The position numbers and the translations under genes were made by a program. The notes beneath the pieces are model-generated. The model did not search any database. It was not told the DNA's origin and worked only from the letters and a program-made list of their open reading frames with translations. DNA of 64,000 nt from Pseudooceanicola nanhaiensis DSM 18065 (GTDB lineage Bacteria > Pseudomonadota > Alphaproteobacteria > Rhodobacterales > Rhodobacteraceae), in NCBI RefSeq assembly GCF_000688295.1, contig NZ_JHZF01000013.1, positions 1,178,001 through 1,242,000 of the forward strand, in the 5' to 3' direction. Numbering within the stretch: the first letter of the stretch is position 1; each line of letters opens with the position of its first letter. Shown here piece after piece: positions 1 to 9,377 of the stretch.

Positions 1-1
1 C

Positions 2-922
2 CGGATCGACTTCTTCGGGGCCTTCCTGCTGGCGACGCTGCTGAGCTGCGCCGTGCTGGTGGCCAACCTCGGCGGCGCGGTTCTGCCCTGGACCAGCCTG
101 CCGGTCGTCTGCCTGATGCTGCTCGCCCCGGCCGTGCTGGCCGCCTTCGTGGTCGTGGAACGCTCGGCGGCCGAGCCGATCATGCCGCCGAGCCTGTTCT
201 CGATCCGCAACTTCCAGGTCGCGAACTCGATGAACTTCCTCGTCGGCATGACGATGTTCGGCACCATCGCCTTCGTGCCGACCTTCCTGCAGGTGGTGAA
301 GGGACTCGACCCCGCGACCTCGGGCCTCTTCCTCGTGGCGATGATGGTCGGGCTGATCGGCACCTCGATGCTGGCCGGGCGCTTCATGTCCCAGACCGGG
401 CGTTACAAGTGGATGCCGACCGCCTCCACCGCCTTCCTCGCGGTCGCCATGCTGGTGCTCTGGACCATCGGGCCCGAGACGCCCTATTGGCGGCTCCTGC
501 TGTCGCTCTTCATGGTGGGGGTGGGGATCGGGCCGACGATGAGCGTGTCCATCGCCGCGATCCAGTCGGCGATCCCGGTCGAGAACCTCGGGATCGGCAC
601 CGCCTCGGTCAACATGTTCCGCCTCACGGGTGGCGCCATCGGCACGTCGCTCTTCGGCGGCATCTTCGCCATGGGCCTGACGCGGCACGTCCGCCCGCTG
701 CTGCCCGGAGAGGGCGATCAGGCGATCACCTACGAATTGGTCATGCAGCTCGACCCGGTGCTGCGGCAGGAGGTCGTGCAGGCCTTCGCGGACGCGATCA
801 CGCCGATCTACCTTGTCGCCTCGGCGCTGGCGGTCATCGCCTGCCTGATCTCGATCCGGCTGGAGGAGCTGCCGCTCGGCACCACCCTGCCGGACCGGCG
901 GAGCGCAACGCCGGCGGAGTGA
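2..922 (+). CDS. MFS drug:H+ antiporter (DHA2 type), 3' fragment
   Basis: The reading frame is already open at the left edge and runs to a TGA at 920-922, so the gene is cut by the window and its start is missing. About 306 residues remain. They contain several long hydrophobic segments separated by short polar loops, including a stretch that reads like the second half of a 14-helix major facilitator exporter (AGRFMSQTGRYKWMPT loop followed by helices rich in G and A). This pattern fits the DHA2/EmrB-type multidrug exporters of the inner membrane. The substrate cannot be told from sequence. It converges on the AAA+ ATPase gene, from which it is separated by about 60 bases. Confidence 0.8.
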   Translation, partial: RIDFFGAFLLATLLSCAVLVANLGGAVLPWTSLPVVCLMLLAPAVLAAFVVVERSAAEPIMPPSLFSIRNFQVANSMNFLVGMTMFGTIAFVPTFLQVVKGLDPATSGLFLVAMMVGLIGTSMLAGRFMSQTGRYKWMPTASTAFLAVAMLVLWTIGPETPYWRLLLSLFMVGVGIGPTMSVSIAAIQSAIPVENLGIGTASVNMFRLTGGAIGTSLFGGIFAMGLTRHVRPLLPGEGDQAITYELVMQLDPVLRQEVVQAFADAITPIYLVASALAVIACLISIRLEELPLGTTLPDRRSATPAE

Positions 923-982
923 ACGCGGCTGTCAGGCGGTGCAGCGCCGCGGCCGAGTGAACCACGCGCGAGGCGGACAGGA

Positions 983-2296
983 TCACTTCACGATGTGCTC
1001 GTCGCGGACGAACATGTTGGCCCAGGCGCGGTCGATCAGCTCGGGCGTCATCTGGTAGGGGATGCCCTCGAATTCGCAGATCGAGATCATCTGGTCGATC
1101 AGGAACACCGGCTGGTAATTCGCGAAGACATTGTCGATCGTCGGATACTTCCGCTTCAGCAGGTGGACCAGAGCCGGTTCGTTCAGCGGCATCTTCTTCT
1201 TGCGGGCCACCATGGCGAAGATCTTCAGGAAATTCTCTTGGTTCGGGCCGTCGATCTTGATCTTGAAGAAGATCCGCCGCAGGGCCGCCTGGTCGAAGAT
1301 CTCGTTCGGGTGGAAGTTGGTCGAGAAGATCACCAGCGTGTCGAAGGGCACCTCGAACTTCTCGCCCGATTGCAGGGCGAGGATGTCGCGGCCTTCCTCG
1401 AGCGGCACGATCCAGCGGTTGACCAGCGCCTGCGGCGGCTCGGCCTGCCGCCCGAGGTCGTCGACGATGAACACGCCGCCGGTGGCCTTCATCTGGAGCG
1501 GCGCCTGGTAGGTGCGCGCGACCGGGTTGTAGACGAGATCCAGCATGTCGAGCGTGAGCTCGCCCCCGGTCATCACCGTCGGGCGTTCGCAGAGCACGTA
1601 GCGATGGTCGAAGCGGTTGCCGGCGCGGCGCAGCGCGGTCGGGTCGTCGACCTGTTCTTCTGCGGCGGAATGCACGATCGGGTCGTAGACCGTGATCACC
1701 TGGCCCGCGTATTCGATCGCCTTGGGCACGTAGATCTTGTCGCCGAGCGCATCGCGGATGCCGTTCGAGAGCGAGGATTTCCCGTTGCCCGGCGGGCCGT
1801 ACAACAGGATGGACCGCCCGGAGGAGACCGCAGGCCCGAGGGTCGAGATCAGGTCGTCCGGCAGCACGAGGTGGCCCATGCTGGCGGTCAGGTGGTCGCG
1901 GGTGATCTGGAGGTTGCGGATCGACTGGCGCCTGATCTGCTCGTGATAGACCTCGAGCGGGACGGGCATCGCGCCGTAATATTCGGATTGCTGCAGCGCA
2001 TCCATCGCGCGGGAGCGCCCGTTGTCGGTCAGCTGATAGGCCATCTCGTTCGAGGCGGTGGCCTTCAGCGTGCCGGTCGCCTCCATCAGAAGCTGTTCGC
2101 GGGCGAGGTCGATCAGCTCCTGCGTCACCGGCGCGGGCAGCGAGATCGCCTGCGCGATGGTGCTGACGCGGTCAACGCTCTTGCGGAAGATCGTCTTCAG
2201 CAGGATGTCACGCATCATCACCATGGGCAGCTGCATCTCGTCGAGCGAGCGCGGCAGCGGAGGGGGCGTGACGCCGGTCTGGACCTGCATGTTCAT
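983..2296 (-). CDS. AAA+ family ATPase next to the Tad pilus genes
   Basis: A 437-residue cytoplasmic ATPase. The first ~100 residues look like a winged-helix or adaptor region, followed by an AAA+ core with Walker A LYGPPGNGKSS and a Walker B-like VFIVDDLG in which the second acidic residue is Asp rather than Glu. A sensor-like STNFHP and an arginine-finger-like ALRRIFFKI follow. The open frame continues 34 codons upstream of the chosen start (MNMQVQTGV), but that extension is Arg/Pro-rich and unlike a protein N-terminus. It is the last gene of the leftward Tad block, 188 bases beyond the prepilin peptidase. A role as accessory or regulatory ATPase of the pilus is inferred from position only. 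Confidence 0.75.
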   Translation of the reverse strand: MNMQVQTGVTPPPLPRSLDEMQLPMVMMRDILLKTIFRKSVDRVSTIAQAISLPAPVTQELIDLAREQLLMEATGTLKATASNEMAYQLTDNGRSRAMDALQQSEYYGAMPVPLEVYHEQIRRQSIRNLQITRDHLTASMGHLVLPDDLISTLGPAVSSGRSILLYGPPGNGKSSLSNGIRDALGDKIYVPKAIEYAGQVITVYDPIVHSAAEEQVDDPTALRRAGNRFDHRYVLCERPTVMTGGELTLDMLDLVYNPVARTYQAPLQMKATGGVFIVDDLGRQAEPPQALVNRWIVPLEEGRDILALQSGEKFEVPFDTLVIFSTNFHPNEIFDQAALRRIFFKIKIDGPNQENFLKIFAMVARKKKMPLNEPALVHLLKRKYPTIDNVFANYQPVFLIDQMISICEFEGIPYQMTPELIDRAWANMFVRDEHIVK

Positions 2297-2484
2297 CGGT
2301 ATCTGCTCGTTCCGTTTCCAACCCCTCATGCCGGCGGGCCGGCGCGGGACATCTCGGCGCGGGGACGTCGGCTTGCCCCGCTTTCGCCCAGAAACCACGG
2401 AAACTGCGGCGCAGCGGGGCGCAGAAACGGCTTTTTTGTGGAATTCGCTCCTGCCGCCGCAACGTCAACCGGACGGGCCGCGGC

Positions 2485-2979
2485 TCAGCCTCCGAGGAAG
2501 ATGCCGAGCAGGAGGTAGAGCGACAGGGTGCCTCCGAGCGCGAGGCCCATGGGGAAGTCCCGCCCGCGGCTCCAGCTTTCCCAGTCCGGCGCAAGGCGGC
2601 GCAGGCCGCTGTGCTTGGCCAGCCGGTGCGTCGCGAAGGCGGCCAGAAGGTTGGCGGTGAACAGCGCCAGCACGAATCGCAGGTCGCCGGCGGCGATGTA
2701 GGGTGCGGCGGCGGCCACGAATTTCGCATCGCCCGCCCCGACCAGCCCGCCGGCATTGGCGAGGATCCCCAGAACCAGCATCACGCCGAGCTGTGCGAGG
2801 CGCCAGAGGTAGGTCTCGAAGGGCATCAGGAAGGGCCCGAGGACCACGAACGCGCCCGCCAGCAGCAGCACGGTGCCGTTGGGAATGCGCATGCCGCGAA
2901 GGTCGCTCCAGCAGGTGTAGAGCGACAGCGGGATCGCCGGGATGGCGAGGACCAGCGCGGTGAGGCTGTCGATCTCCAT
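2485..2979 (-). CDS. cpaA: Prepilin peptidase, A24 family (CpaA/TadV)
   Basis: A 164-residue polytopic inner-membrane aspartic protease that removes the short leader from Flp-type prepilins. Both family aspartates are visible: the first in WSDLRGMRIPN near residue 25 and the second in the GAGDAKF motif near residue 85. At this length it has only the peptidase half and lacks the N-methylation/zinc domain of PilD, as expected for CpaA/TadV. A longer open frame extends upstream through the TPR gene but is out of frame with it; the ATG at 2979, 11 bases after the TPR stop, gives a normal membrane N-terminus. Likely substrates are the pilins at 12742-13282. Confidence 0.9.
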   Translation of the reverse strand: MEIDSLTALVLAIPAIPLSLYTCWSDLRGMRIPNGTVLLLAGAFVVLGPFLMPFETYLWRLAQLGVMLVLGILANAGGLVGAGDAKFVAAAAPYIAAGDLRFVLALFTANLLAAFATHRLAKHSGLRRLAPDWESWSRGRDFPMGLALGGTLSLYLLLGIFLGG

Positions 2980-2990
2980 CGGCGCGACGG

Positions 2991-3836
2991 TCAGGCCTCG
3001 AGGGCGCTGAGCGCCCGCACGGCCTCTTCGAAGTGCTGCGGATGGGTGGCGATGGCGTCGCGCATCAGGGTCTTGCCGGTCTCGATGTCGCCCTGCTTGA
3101 CGGCGGTCAGCCCGAGCGTCTGGAGAAGCTGGGCGCGTTCCACCTGGCTCATCGGGACGACGGGCAGGGAGTAGTTGCGCTGCGCGCCCCGGGCGAGCAC
3201 GAGGTTGTTCTTTGCGGTGAACATCGCGCTGTCCTGCCTCAGTGCCTCGCCGAAGAGCTTCTCGGCCCCGGCGAAATCGCCGCGGGTCAGCTTGGAATAG
3301 CCCCAGTTGTTCAGCACGCCGGCGGGCGTCGTGGTCAGCCCCGCGGCGACCTCGTAGAAGCTGTCGGCCTTCTGCCATTCCTTGTTGCTGTCGGCGACCA
3401 TCGCCTCGAGCCGGTAGCGCTTGTAGGTCTCGAAGGTCGGCGGGATCTTGTCGAGTTCGCGGTCCGCCTCTTCCCACTTGCCGTCGCGGATCAGCGCATC
3501 GGCATATTCGACGCGGTCCTCGTTGGTGGCCTGCGGATGCGCCGCCACCTGCGCCCAGACCGTCGCCGCCTCGGCCGGGCGCCTGGCGCGGACAAGGCTC
3601 TGGGCCAGCCCGCGCTGCACGTCGATCCGGTCGGGGTTGTCGGCGGCGGTGCGCTTGAAATAGGCCACGGCCTCGTTCGGGTCCGCGACGGTCATCATGA
3701 TGTCGTTCATGTTCGACTCGTCCACGACGTTCACGTCGCGGAAGGCGCGATTGACCTCAGACGCGGGTTTCTTGTCGCAGGCGGCGAGGGTCACGGCACC
3801 CGCGAGGCACAGGGTCACGAAAAGGGAATGGCGCAT
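2991..3836 (-). CDS. TPR-repeat lipoprotein of the Tad locus (TadD-like)
   Basis: A 281-residue exported protein. The N-terminus is a lipoprotein signal peptide ending in the lipobox LAAC at about residue 20, so it is probably anchored by lipid. The rest is helical and contains tetratricopeptide-like repeats (for example the NNWGYSKLTRGDFAGAEKLF segment). TadD-type proteins act as pilotins or scaffolds for the secretin and the Tad complex. Two such TPR lipoproteins are adjacent here, separated by a short gap, and both are read with tadBC. Which of the two is the functional TadD cannot be settled by reading. Confidence 0.8.
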   Translation of the reverse strand: MRHSLFVTLCLAGAVTLAACDKKPASEVNRAFRDVNVVDESNMNDIMMTVADPNEAVAYFKRTAADNPDRIDVQRGLAQSLVRARRPAEAATVWAQVAAHPQATNEDRVEYADALIRDGKWEEADRELDKIPPTFETYKRYRLEAMVADSNKEWQKADSFYEVAAGLTTTPAGVLNNWGYSKLTRGDFAGAEKLFGEALRQDSAMFTAKNNLVLARGAQRNYSLPVVPMSQVERAQLLQTLGLTAVKQGDIETGKTLMRDAIATHPQHFEEAVRALSALEA

Positions 3837-3869
3837 TTACTGCGTCCTTATGCTGCTCAGCCTCTGTCT

Positions 3870-4430
3870 TCAGGGTATCTGACGGATGAGGTATTCGCTG
3901 CTGCCCCGCCGTACCACCTTGTATTCTTGGTCTTCGTTATCCTCAGCATAGGCCGATTGTTCAAGTTTTTCGATGGCGAGCCTGAGATTGTCGCGGATTG
4001 CGTCACTTTCGCCATTGTCGAGCGCGTAGGCCCGCTTGAACACCTGCACCGCCTCGGCGGTCTTGCCCTGTTCCAGCAGCACGATGCCGAGGTTGTTCCA
4101 TGTCTCGGGGATGGCCTCGTCGCTCTCGATCGCCTCGCGAAGCTGCTTCTCCGCCTGGTTCAGGCGGCCGAGGCCGAGGTTGGCGGTGCCGATCGCCGAC
4201 AGCACGTCGACGGTCATGCCCTGTTCGCCGGCGGCGCGGGAGAATGCGTCGAGCGCCAGCTCGTATTCGCCGGCGGCCATCAACCGATGGCCGACCACGA
4301 GCCCGTCGACCGCCTTGGCCTGCGGCTTGATGCCGGGCGCGTAGACCTGGTCTTCCGACGGGGAAAAGCCGCCCGATGAACAGGCGGCCAGTCCGAAACT
4401 CGTGATGATGGCGAGGATCGTCTTCGCCAT
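3870..4430 (-). CDS. tadD: TPR-repeat lipoprotein TadD
   Basis: A 186-residue exported protein starting with a signal peptide and lipobox GLAAC at residue 16. At least three TPR-like helical pairs follow, including the well-formed ETWNNLGIVLLEQGKTAEAV. It directly follows tadC, leaving a 19-base gap, which is the usual place of tadD in Tad loci. TadD is the proposed pilotin needed for secretin (RcpA/CpaC) assembly in the outer membrane. It is shorter than the neighbouring TPR lipoprotein at 2991-3836, which may be a diverged duplicate or a separate scaffold. Confidence 0.82.
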   Translation of the reverse strand: MAKTILAIITSFGLAACSSGGFSPSEDQVYAPGIKPQAKAVDGLVVGHRLMAAGEYELALDAFSRAAGEQGMTVDVLSAIGTANLGLGRLNQAEKQLREAIESDEAIPETWNNLGIVLLEQGKTAEAVQVFKRAYALDNGESDAIRDNLRLAIEKLEQSAYAEDNEDQEYKVVRRGSSEYLIRQIP

Positions 4431-4449
4431 GTATGCCCTGCCTCTTAGC

Positions 4450-5421
4450 TCACGGGCCGAGAGAGCCCATCTGCGTGATCCCGTGCACCGACGGGCCGAC
4501 CAGGATGATCAGCAGCGGCGGCACGGTCAGCATCATTGTGGCAAGGGTCATCTTGGTCGGCAACTTGTTTGCCTTCTCCTCGGCGCGCATCACGCGCTTG
4601 TCCCGCATCTCGGCGGCGTAGACGCGCAGCGCCTCGGCGATCGAGGTGCCGAAGGTGGCCGACTGGATCAGCACGGTCACGAAGGAGGAGATGTCCATCA
4701 CGCCGCAGCGTTCGGCCATGTCGTTGAGGACGGTCGCCTTCTCCTTGCCGGCCTTGATCTCGTTCGAGACGGTCTCGAACTCGTCGGCGAGGGCGGGGTA
4801 GGAGGCGCGGATTTCCCTGGCGACCCGCAGGATCGCCTGGTCCATGGACTGGCCCGCCTCGACGCAGACGAGCAGCATGTCGAGCGCGTCGGGGAAGCCG
4901 TCCTGGATTTCTTCCTGCCGCTGCTGCTGGCGCTTGGTGACCCAGTATTTCGGGAACATGTAGCCCACGCCGCCCGGACCGAGGATCCACAGAAGGGTCT
5001 GCTGCGTGGTCGGTTCGTTGCCGGCCATGAAAAGCATGAAGTAGACCACCCCGAGGATGATCCCGAGGATCCCGAGCGCGAATTGCGCGAAGTGGTAGAA
5101 GCGCACGGCATCGCGCGAACGGTAGCCCGCCTGCAGCAGCTTCATCTTCACCGCCGAATATTCCTCAGCGTTCTGCGGTTCGAGGAAGTTGGAGTATTTC
5201 TCCAGCTTGTGGCTCTTCGTCCCGACGCGGAGCCGGTCCTTCTTGCCCTCTTTCTTCTTGTCCGCGAGGTTCTGCTGCTTGAGCTTCTCGATCGGGTCGG
5301 CCTGCTTCCTCAGCACCACCGGAAGGGTGATCAGGATGAGCAGGAGGCCGAGACCGCCGACCGCGTAGAGCGGGCCGAGCTGGCCGAACTGCTCGGTGAG
5401 CATCTGGTTGATCGCTTGCAT
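4450..5421 (-). CDS. tadC: Tad pilus inner-membrane platform protein TadC
   Basis: A 323-residue inner-membrane protein of the type II secretion F family. It has an N-terminal membrane segment (about residues 18-38), a Lys-rich cytoplasmic stretch, a central pair of hydrophobic segments, the cytoplasmic F-domain helices (around DALDMLLVCVEAGQSMDQAI) and a C-terminal membrane segment. TadC partners with TadB to form the platform on which the CpaF ATPase acts. It lies 10 bases after tadB in the same operon. Confidence 0.92.
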   Translation of the reverse strand: MQAINQMLTEQFGQLGPLYAVGGLGLLLILITLPVVLRKQADPIEKLKQQNLADKKKEGKKDRLRVGTKSHKLEKYSNFLEPQNAEEYSAVKMKLLQAGYRSRDAVRFYHFAQFALGILGIILGVVYFMLFMAGNEPTTQQTLLWILGPGGVGYMFPKYWVTKRQQQRQEEIQDGFPDALDMLLVCVEAGQSMDQAILRVAREIRASYPALADEFETVSNEIKAGKEKATVLNDMAERCGVMDISSFVTVLIQSATFGTSIAEALRVYAAEMRDKRVMRAEEKANKLPTKMTLATMMLTVPPLLIILVGPSVHGITQMGSLGP

Positions 5422-5431
5422 GTCGCTGCCC

Positions 5432-6400
5432 TCAGACCTTGATGTTCACCAGCATGCGCATGACGTAGAGGTTCGCTGCGAGGAACCCGGCCACGAACAG
5501 GCAGGCGTGGATGAAATAGGGGTGGTCCATCACGTCGTCGTAGTAATGCGGATCGAGGACGTTGATCACGATCAGCGCGACGATGGGGAAGGCCGAGAGG
5601 AACTTGCCGGACCATTGCGCCTCGGCGGTGATCGCCTTCACCCGGCGGAACAGGCGGAAGCGGGACCGGATCACCTTGGCCAGCCCGTCGAGCACCTCGG
5701 CGAGGTTGCCGCCCGATTGCTGCTGGATGGTGACGGCCACCGCGAGGAAGCGGAGATCCTGCATGTCGAGCCGTTCGGCCATCTCCTTGAGCGCCTCGCC
5801 CATGTCGCGGCCATAGGCGGCCTCGTCCGAGATGATCCCGAACTCGGAGGCGAGCGGATCCTGCACCTCCTTCGCGACGATGGCGATGGCCGAGGAGAAG
5901 GGGTGGCCGACCCGGAGCGAGCGGACCATCAGCTCGACCGCGTCGGGCAGCTGCTCCTCGATCATCGCGGCGCGCTTCTTGGCCTTCATGTTGACCCAGG
6001 TGTAGACCGAGCCGATGCCGATGCCGACCGAGATGACGCCCCGGATCACCGGCGCGGTCTCGGTCATGATCGTCAGCGCCATGAAGGCCACCGCCGACAG
6101 CAGGGCCATGATCATGATCAACTGGCGGGGCGTGAAGGCGATCGCCGCCTTCTGCGCCTTGGTCGCGAGGATGGCGTAGAGCGGGATCTGCCGCGACGCC
6201 ATGTGCTGCTGCATTTCCTTGCGCAGCTTCTCGAGGACCTCTTCGCGACCCGCGCCCTTCTCGAGCATCTCGAGACGGCGGTTCACGCGGCTGTTCATGC
6301 TGATCGACTTGCCGAAGAACACGAGATAGAGCCCTTCGACGAGGACGAGAACGCCCACGAAGATCAGCCCGTAGATGATGGGTGCGGCGGAAATGGCCAT
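5432..6400 (-). CDS. tadB: Tad pilus inner-membrane platform protein TadB
   Basis: A 322-residue type II secretion F-domain membrane protein with an N-terminal membrane anchor, a basic cytoplasmic linker (residues ~30-80), two central hydrophobic segments and a C-terminal one. The F-domain motif region VELMVRSLRVGHPFSSAIAI and the following QQQSGGNLAEVL segment are typical of TadB. It lies 6 bases after cpaF and 10 bases before tadC, consistent with co-translation of the platform pair. Confidence 0.92.
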   Translation of the reverse strand: MAISAAPIIYGLIFVGVLVLVEGLYLVFFGKSISMNSRVNRRLEMLEKGAGREEVLEKLRKEMQQHMASRQIPLYAILATKAQKAAIAFTPRQLIMIMALLSAVAFMALTIMTETAPVIRGVISVGIGIGSVYTWVNMKAKKRAAMIEEQLPDAVELMVRSLRVGHPFSSAIAIVAKEVQDPLASEFGIISDEAAYGRDMGEALKEMAERLDMQDLRFLAVAVTIQQQSGGNLAEVLDGLAKVIRSRFRLFRRVKAITAEAQWSGKFLSAFPIVALIVINVLDPHYYDDVMDHPYFIHACLFVAGFLAANLYVMRMLVNIKV

Positions 6401-6406
6401 GAGGGG

Positions 6407-7873
6407 TTACTCCGCCGCGACCGGTTCGAAGATCGAGGGCGGCAGGTCGTAGCCCCATTGCTTGAACCGGTCGGAGAAATGGGACCGCACGCCGGTCGCC
6501 GTGAAATGGCCGATGATCTTGCCGTCCGAGGCGAGGCCCACGCGCTGGAAGCGGAACACCTCCTGCATCGAGATGACTTCGCCTTCCATCCCGGTCACTT
6601 CGGTGATCGAGACCATGCGGCGCGAGCCGTCCTGCAGGCGCGAGGCCTGCACGATGAGATGCACGGCGCTCGCGATCTGCGAACGCACAGCCTTCAGCGG
6701 CATCTCGATCCCGGCCATGGCGACCATGTTCTCGAGACGGCTGATGCCGTCGCGCGCGGAGTTGGCGTGGATCGTGGTCATCGAGCCGTCGTGGCCGGTG
6801 TTCATCGCCTGCAGCATGTCGATGACCTCTTCGCCGCGGGTCTCCCCCACGATGATCCGGTCCGGACGCATCCGCAGGGCGTTCCGCAGGCAGTCGCGCT
6901 GGCTGACCGCGCCCTTGCCCTCGACGTTGGCGGGGCGGCTTTCCATCCGGCCCACATGGGTCTGCTGGAGCTGGAGTTCCGCCGTGTCCTCGATCGTCAG
7001 GATCCGTTCGTCATTGGCGATGAAGGAGGACAGGGCGTTCAGCGTGGTCGTCTTGCCCGACCCCGTCCCGCCCGAGACGATGACGTTCAGCCGGCAGGCG
7101 ACGGCGGCCTGAAGGTAGGCGGCCATCTCCTCGGAGAAGGCGCCGAACTTCACCAACTCGTCGATGCCGAGCTTCTCCTTCTTGAATTTCCGGATCGAGA
7201 CGAGCGAGCCGTCCACCGCGATCGGCGGCACCATGGCGTTGAAGCGCGAGCCGTCCGCGAGGCGGGCGTCGACATAGGGGTTCGATTCATCGACCCGCCG
7301 GCCGACGGCCGAGACGATCTTGTCGATGATCCGCAGAAGGTGCTTTTCATCCTTGAAGGTGACGTCGCTGAGCTCGAGCTTGCCGTTCCGTTCGACGAAG
7401 ATCTGCTGCGGGCCGTTCACCAGGATATCGGCGACGGTATCGTCCTTGAGCAGGCTCTCGAGCGGGCCGAGGCCCTTCACCTCGTCATAGAGCTCCTGGT
7501 TCAGGATGCCGCGTTCCTCGCGGTTGAGGACGATGCTCTTTTCCTGCAGCACCTCGGTGGCGATCGCGTTGATCTCCATCCGCAGGTCCTGCTCGGAGGC
7601 GGTGTCCAGCGCGGCGAGGTTGAGGTTGTCGAGCAGCGCGCGGTGCAGTTCGAGCTTGATCTCGCCCAGCCGTTCCTTGCGCTTGCGGTTCTTGTCCGCG
7701 GCGGTCGGCACGGCGGCGGCCTTGCCCATGGGCATCGGCTTGCGCATCGCCTTGGGCGCGGCCTGTTCGGCCGGCGTCACGGTGGCGCGCGGGGCGGTTT
7801 CACGGCCCGCAGAGGTGGCGGGAACCAGCTTCGGCTTATCCGGCTGGTTCGGCTTCTTGTACTTGGAAAACAT
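6407..7873 (-). CDS. cpaF: Tad pilus assembly ATPase CpaF/TadA
   Basis: A 488-residue hexameric secretion ATPase of the type II/IV family that powers Flp pilus assembly, acting on the TadB/TadC platform at the inner-membrane face. A basic, Pro/Ala-rich N-terminal tail (residues 1-65) precedes the N-terminal domain. The Walker A motif is [15 protein letters not shown]; the Asp box ([12 protein letters not shown]), Walker B region ([14 protein letters not shown]) and His box ([16 protein letters not shown]) follow in order. All catalytic motifs are intact. It sits between cpaE and tadB. Confidence 0.95.
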   Translation of the reverse strand: MFSKYKKPNQPDKPKLVPATSAGRETAPRATVTPAEQAAPKAMRKPMPMGKAAAVPTAADKNRKRKERLGEIKLELHRALLDNLNLAALDTASEQDLRMEINAIATEVLQEKSIVLNREERGILNQELYDEVKGLGPLESLLKDDTVADILVNGPQQIFVERNGKLELSDVTFKDEKHLLRIIDKIVSAVGRRVDESNPYVDARLADGSRFNAMVPPIAVDGSLVSIRKFKKEKLGIDELVKFGAFSEEMAAYLQAAVACRLNVIVSGGTGSGKTTTLNALSSFIANDERILTIEDTAELQLQQTHVGRMESRPANVEGKGAVSQRDCLRNALRMRPDRIIVGETRGEEVIDMLQAMNTGHDGSMTTIHANSARDGISRLENMVAMAGIEMPLKAVRSQIASAVHLIVQASRLQDGSRRMVSITEVTGMEGEVISMQEVFRFQRVGLASDGKIIGHFTATGVRSHFSDRFKQWGYDLPPSIFEPVAAE

Positions 7874-7899
7874 GTCTGTCTACCCTTCCGGGCCGCGTG

Positions 7900-9156
7900 T
7901 TAATCCGCGGTTTCCAATTCGGCTTCGGCCCCGACCTCGAAGATGGAACGGGCCAGTTTCGCTATTTCCTTGCGCAGGGCGTTCTTGCCCGCGGTCTTGG
8001 CCAGCGGCACGCCATGGTCGCCCGACTGGGCGATCTGCTTTCCGCCGTCCGGCAGCTGCAGCTCGATCGAGATGCCAAGGCTCTCTCCAAGGCGCTTGAC
8101 CCGCTGCTTGCCGTTCAGGTCGAACCCGGTCGGCGCCCGGTTGAGCGCGTAGCGGAGTTTCTCGACCGGCAGTTCCTCTGCCTGGAGCGCCCGTTTCAGG
8201 CGCTGGCAGTTCTGGGCCGATCTCATGTCGAGCTCCATCACCGCGAAATAGACCTGCGCCGCGTTCAGGACCGTCTCGGTCCAGTTCACCAGCGTCTTGG
8301 GCATGTCGATCACGACGTAGTCGAAATGCGACCGGGCCATGTCGATCAGCCGGGTGATGTCCTCGGCGTTCACGAAATCCAGCGGCAGCATCTCGCCCGG
8401 CGACGTCAGGACGTGCAGCCGGTCGTCGAAGCTCAGCAGCGCCTGCATGAAGACGTCGCCATCGAGCGCCTCGGTGTCCGACAGAAGCTCGTAGACCGCC
8501 TCGCGCCGGGGCAGGTCGAGATAGGTCGCGACGGTGCCGAACTGGAGGTCGAAATCCAGGATGCAGACGCGCGGGTTCTCCTCGCCCTTCTTGGCGACGT
8601 TCGCCAGCTCCCAGGCGAGGTTGACGGCCATGGTCGTGGCGCCGACACCGCCGGCAAGTCCGTGCGTCACCAGGACGGCGCCGTTTCGGTCGCCCTTCGC
8701 GCGCTTCTTGGACGGCGCGCCGGCCGCGATCTCGGGTTCCGGCTGGGGCGCCTGGATGCGTTCGATCGCGGCGGCCAGCTCGCCCTCGGGCAGCGGGTAG
8801 GGGACGAATTCGTCCGCGCCCTGCCGCAGAAGCTGGTGCAGGGCCGAGGGGCTCACGTCTTCGGCGATCAGGATCACCTTGATGCCGTGGGCCCGGGCCT
8901 GTGCGATGACTTCACCGAGCAGCGCGAGGTTCTTCTCGTCTTCCGCGTCGATGGCCATCGAGATGAATTCAAGGGAATCCGCTTCGGACTGATTGAAGAA
9001 CATCAGGGCTTCCGAGAAGCCGAGGTCGCCCCATTGTTCGCCCAGGGCCTCTTCCATGTCCTCGATCAGCAGGTCGAACCCGTCCGGTTCGCGCCGAATC
9101 GTGCAGGCGATCAGCGGGCTCGCGTCCGGCTGCTGCATTTCCGCATTCGATGTCAT
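7900..9156 (-). CDS. cpaE: Pilus assembly/localisation protein CpaE (TadZ), atypical MinD/ParA-like
   Basis: A 418-residue cytoplasmic protein with an N-terminal response-regulator-like domain (residues ~1-130) joined to a MinD/ParA-like domain beginning near residue 150. CpaE/TadZ is thought to place the Tad machine at a cell pole. The P-loop reads AGGVGATTMA, so both lysines of the canonical deviant Walker A (KGGxGKT) are replaced; atypical P-loops are known in TadZ proteins. A strong GGAAGGT lies upstream of the ATG. A 221-base gap separates it from the OmpA-like gene, so an internal promoter is possible. Confidence 0.9.
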   Translation of the reverse strand: MTSNAEMQQPDASPLIACTIRREPDGFDLLIEDMEEALGEQWGDLGFSEALMFFNQSEADSLEFISMAIDAEDEKNLALLGEVIAQARAHGIKVILIAEDVSPSALHQLLRQGADEFVPYPLPEGELAAAIERIQAPQPEPEIAAGAPSKKRAKGDRNGAVLVTHGLAGGVGATTMAVNLAWELANVAKKGEENPRVCILDFDLQFGTVATYLDLPRREAVYELLSDTEALDGDVFMQALLSFDDRLHVLTSPGEMLPLDFVNAEDITRLIDMARSHFDYVVIDMPKTLVNWTETVLNAAQVYFAVMELDMRSAQNCQRLKRALQAEELPVEKLRYALNRAPTGFDLNGKQRVKRLGESLGISIELQLPDGGKQIAQSGDHGVPLAKTAGKNALRKEIAKLARSIFEVGAEAELETAD

Positions 9157-9377
9157 GCCTCAATACCTTCCTACGCACGCCAAACGGACCGGGGACACGG
9201 GCTGCATGACTGCTCTCTGCGGCACCGTTCTGATCCGATCCGCATGCCCGGACGGCGGGCACGGCGTCTCTGATTGGAATATGTCAGTTAAGTTTGGCGG
9301 AAATGGGGCCGAAATCCTGAATTTGTTGGGTAATCGGCGACATTGGCTGGTTCTGCGCCTGGTTGTTTCCAACTCGC

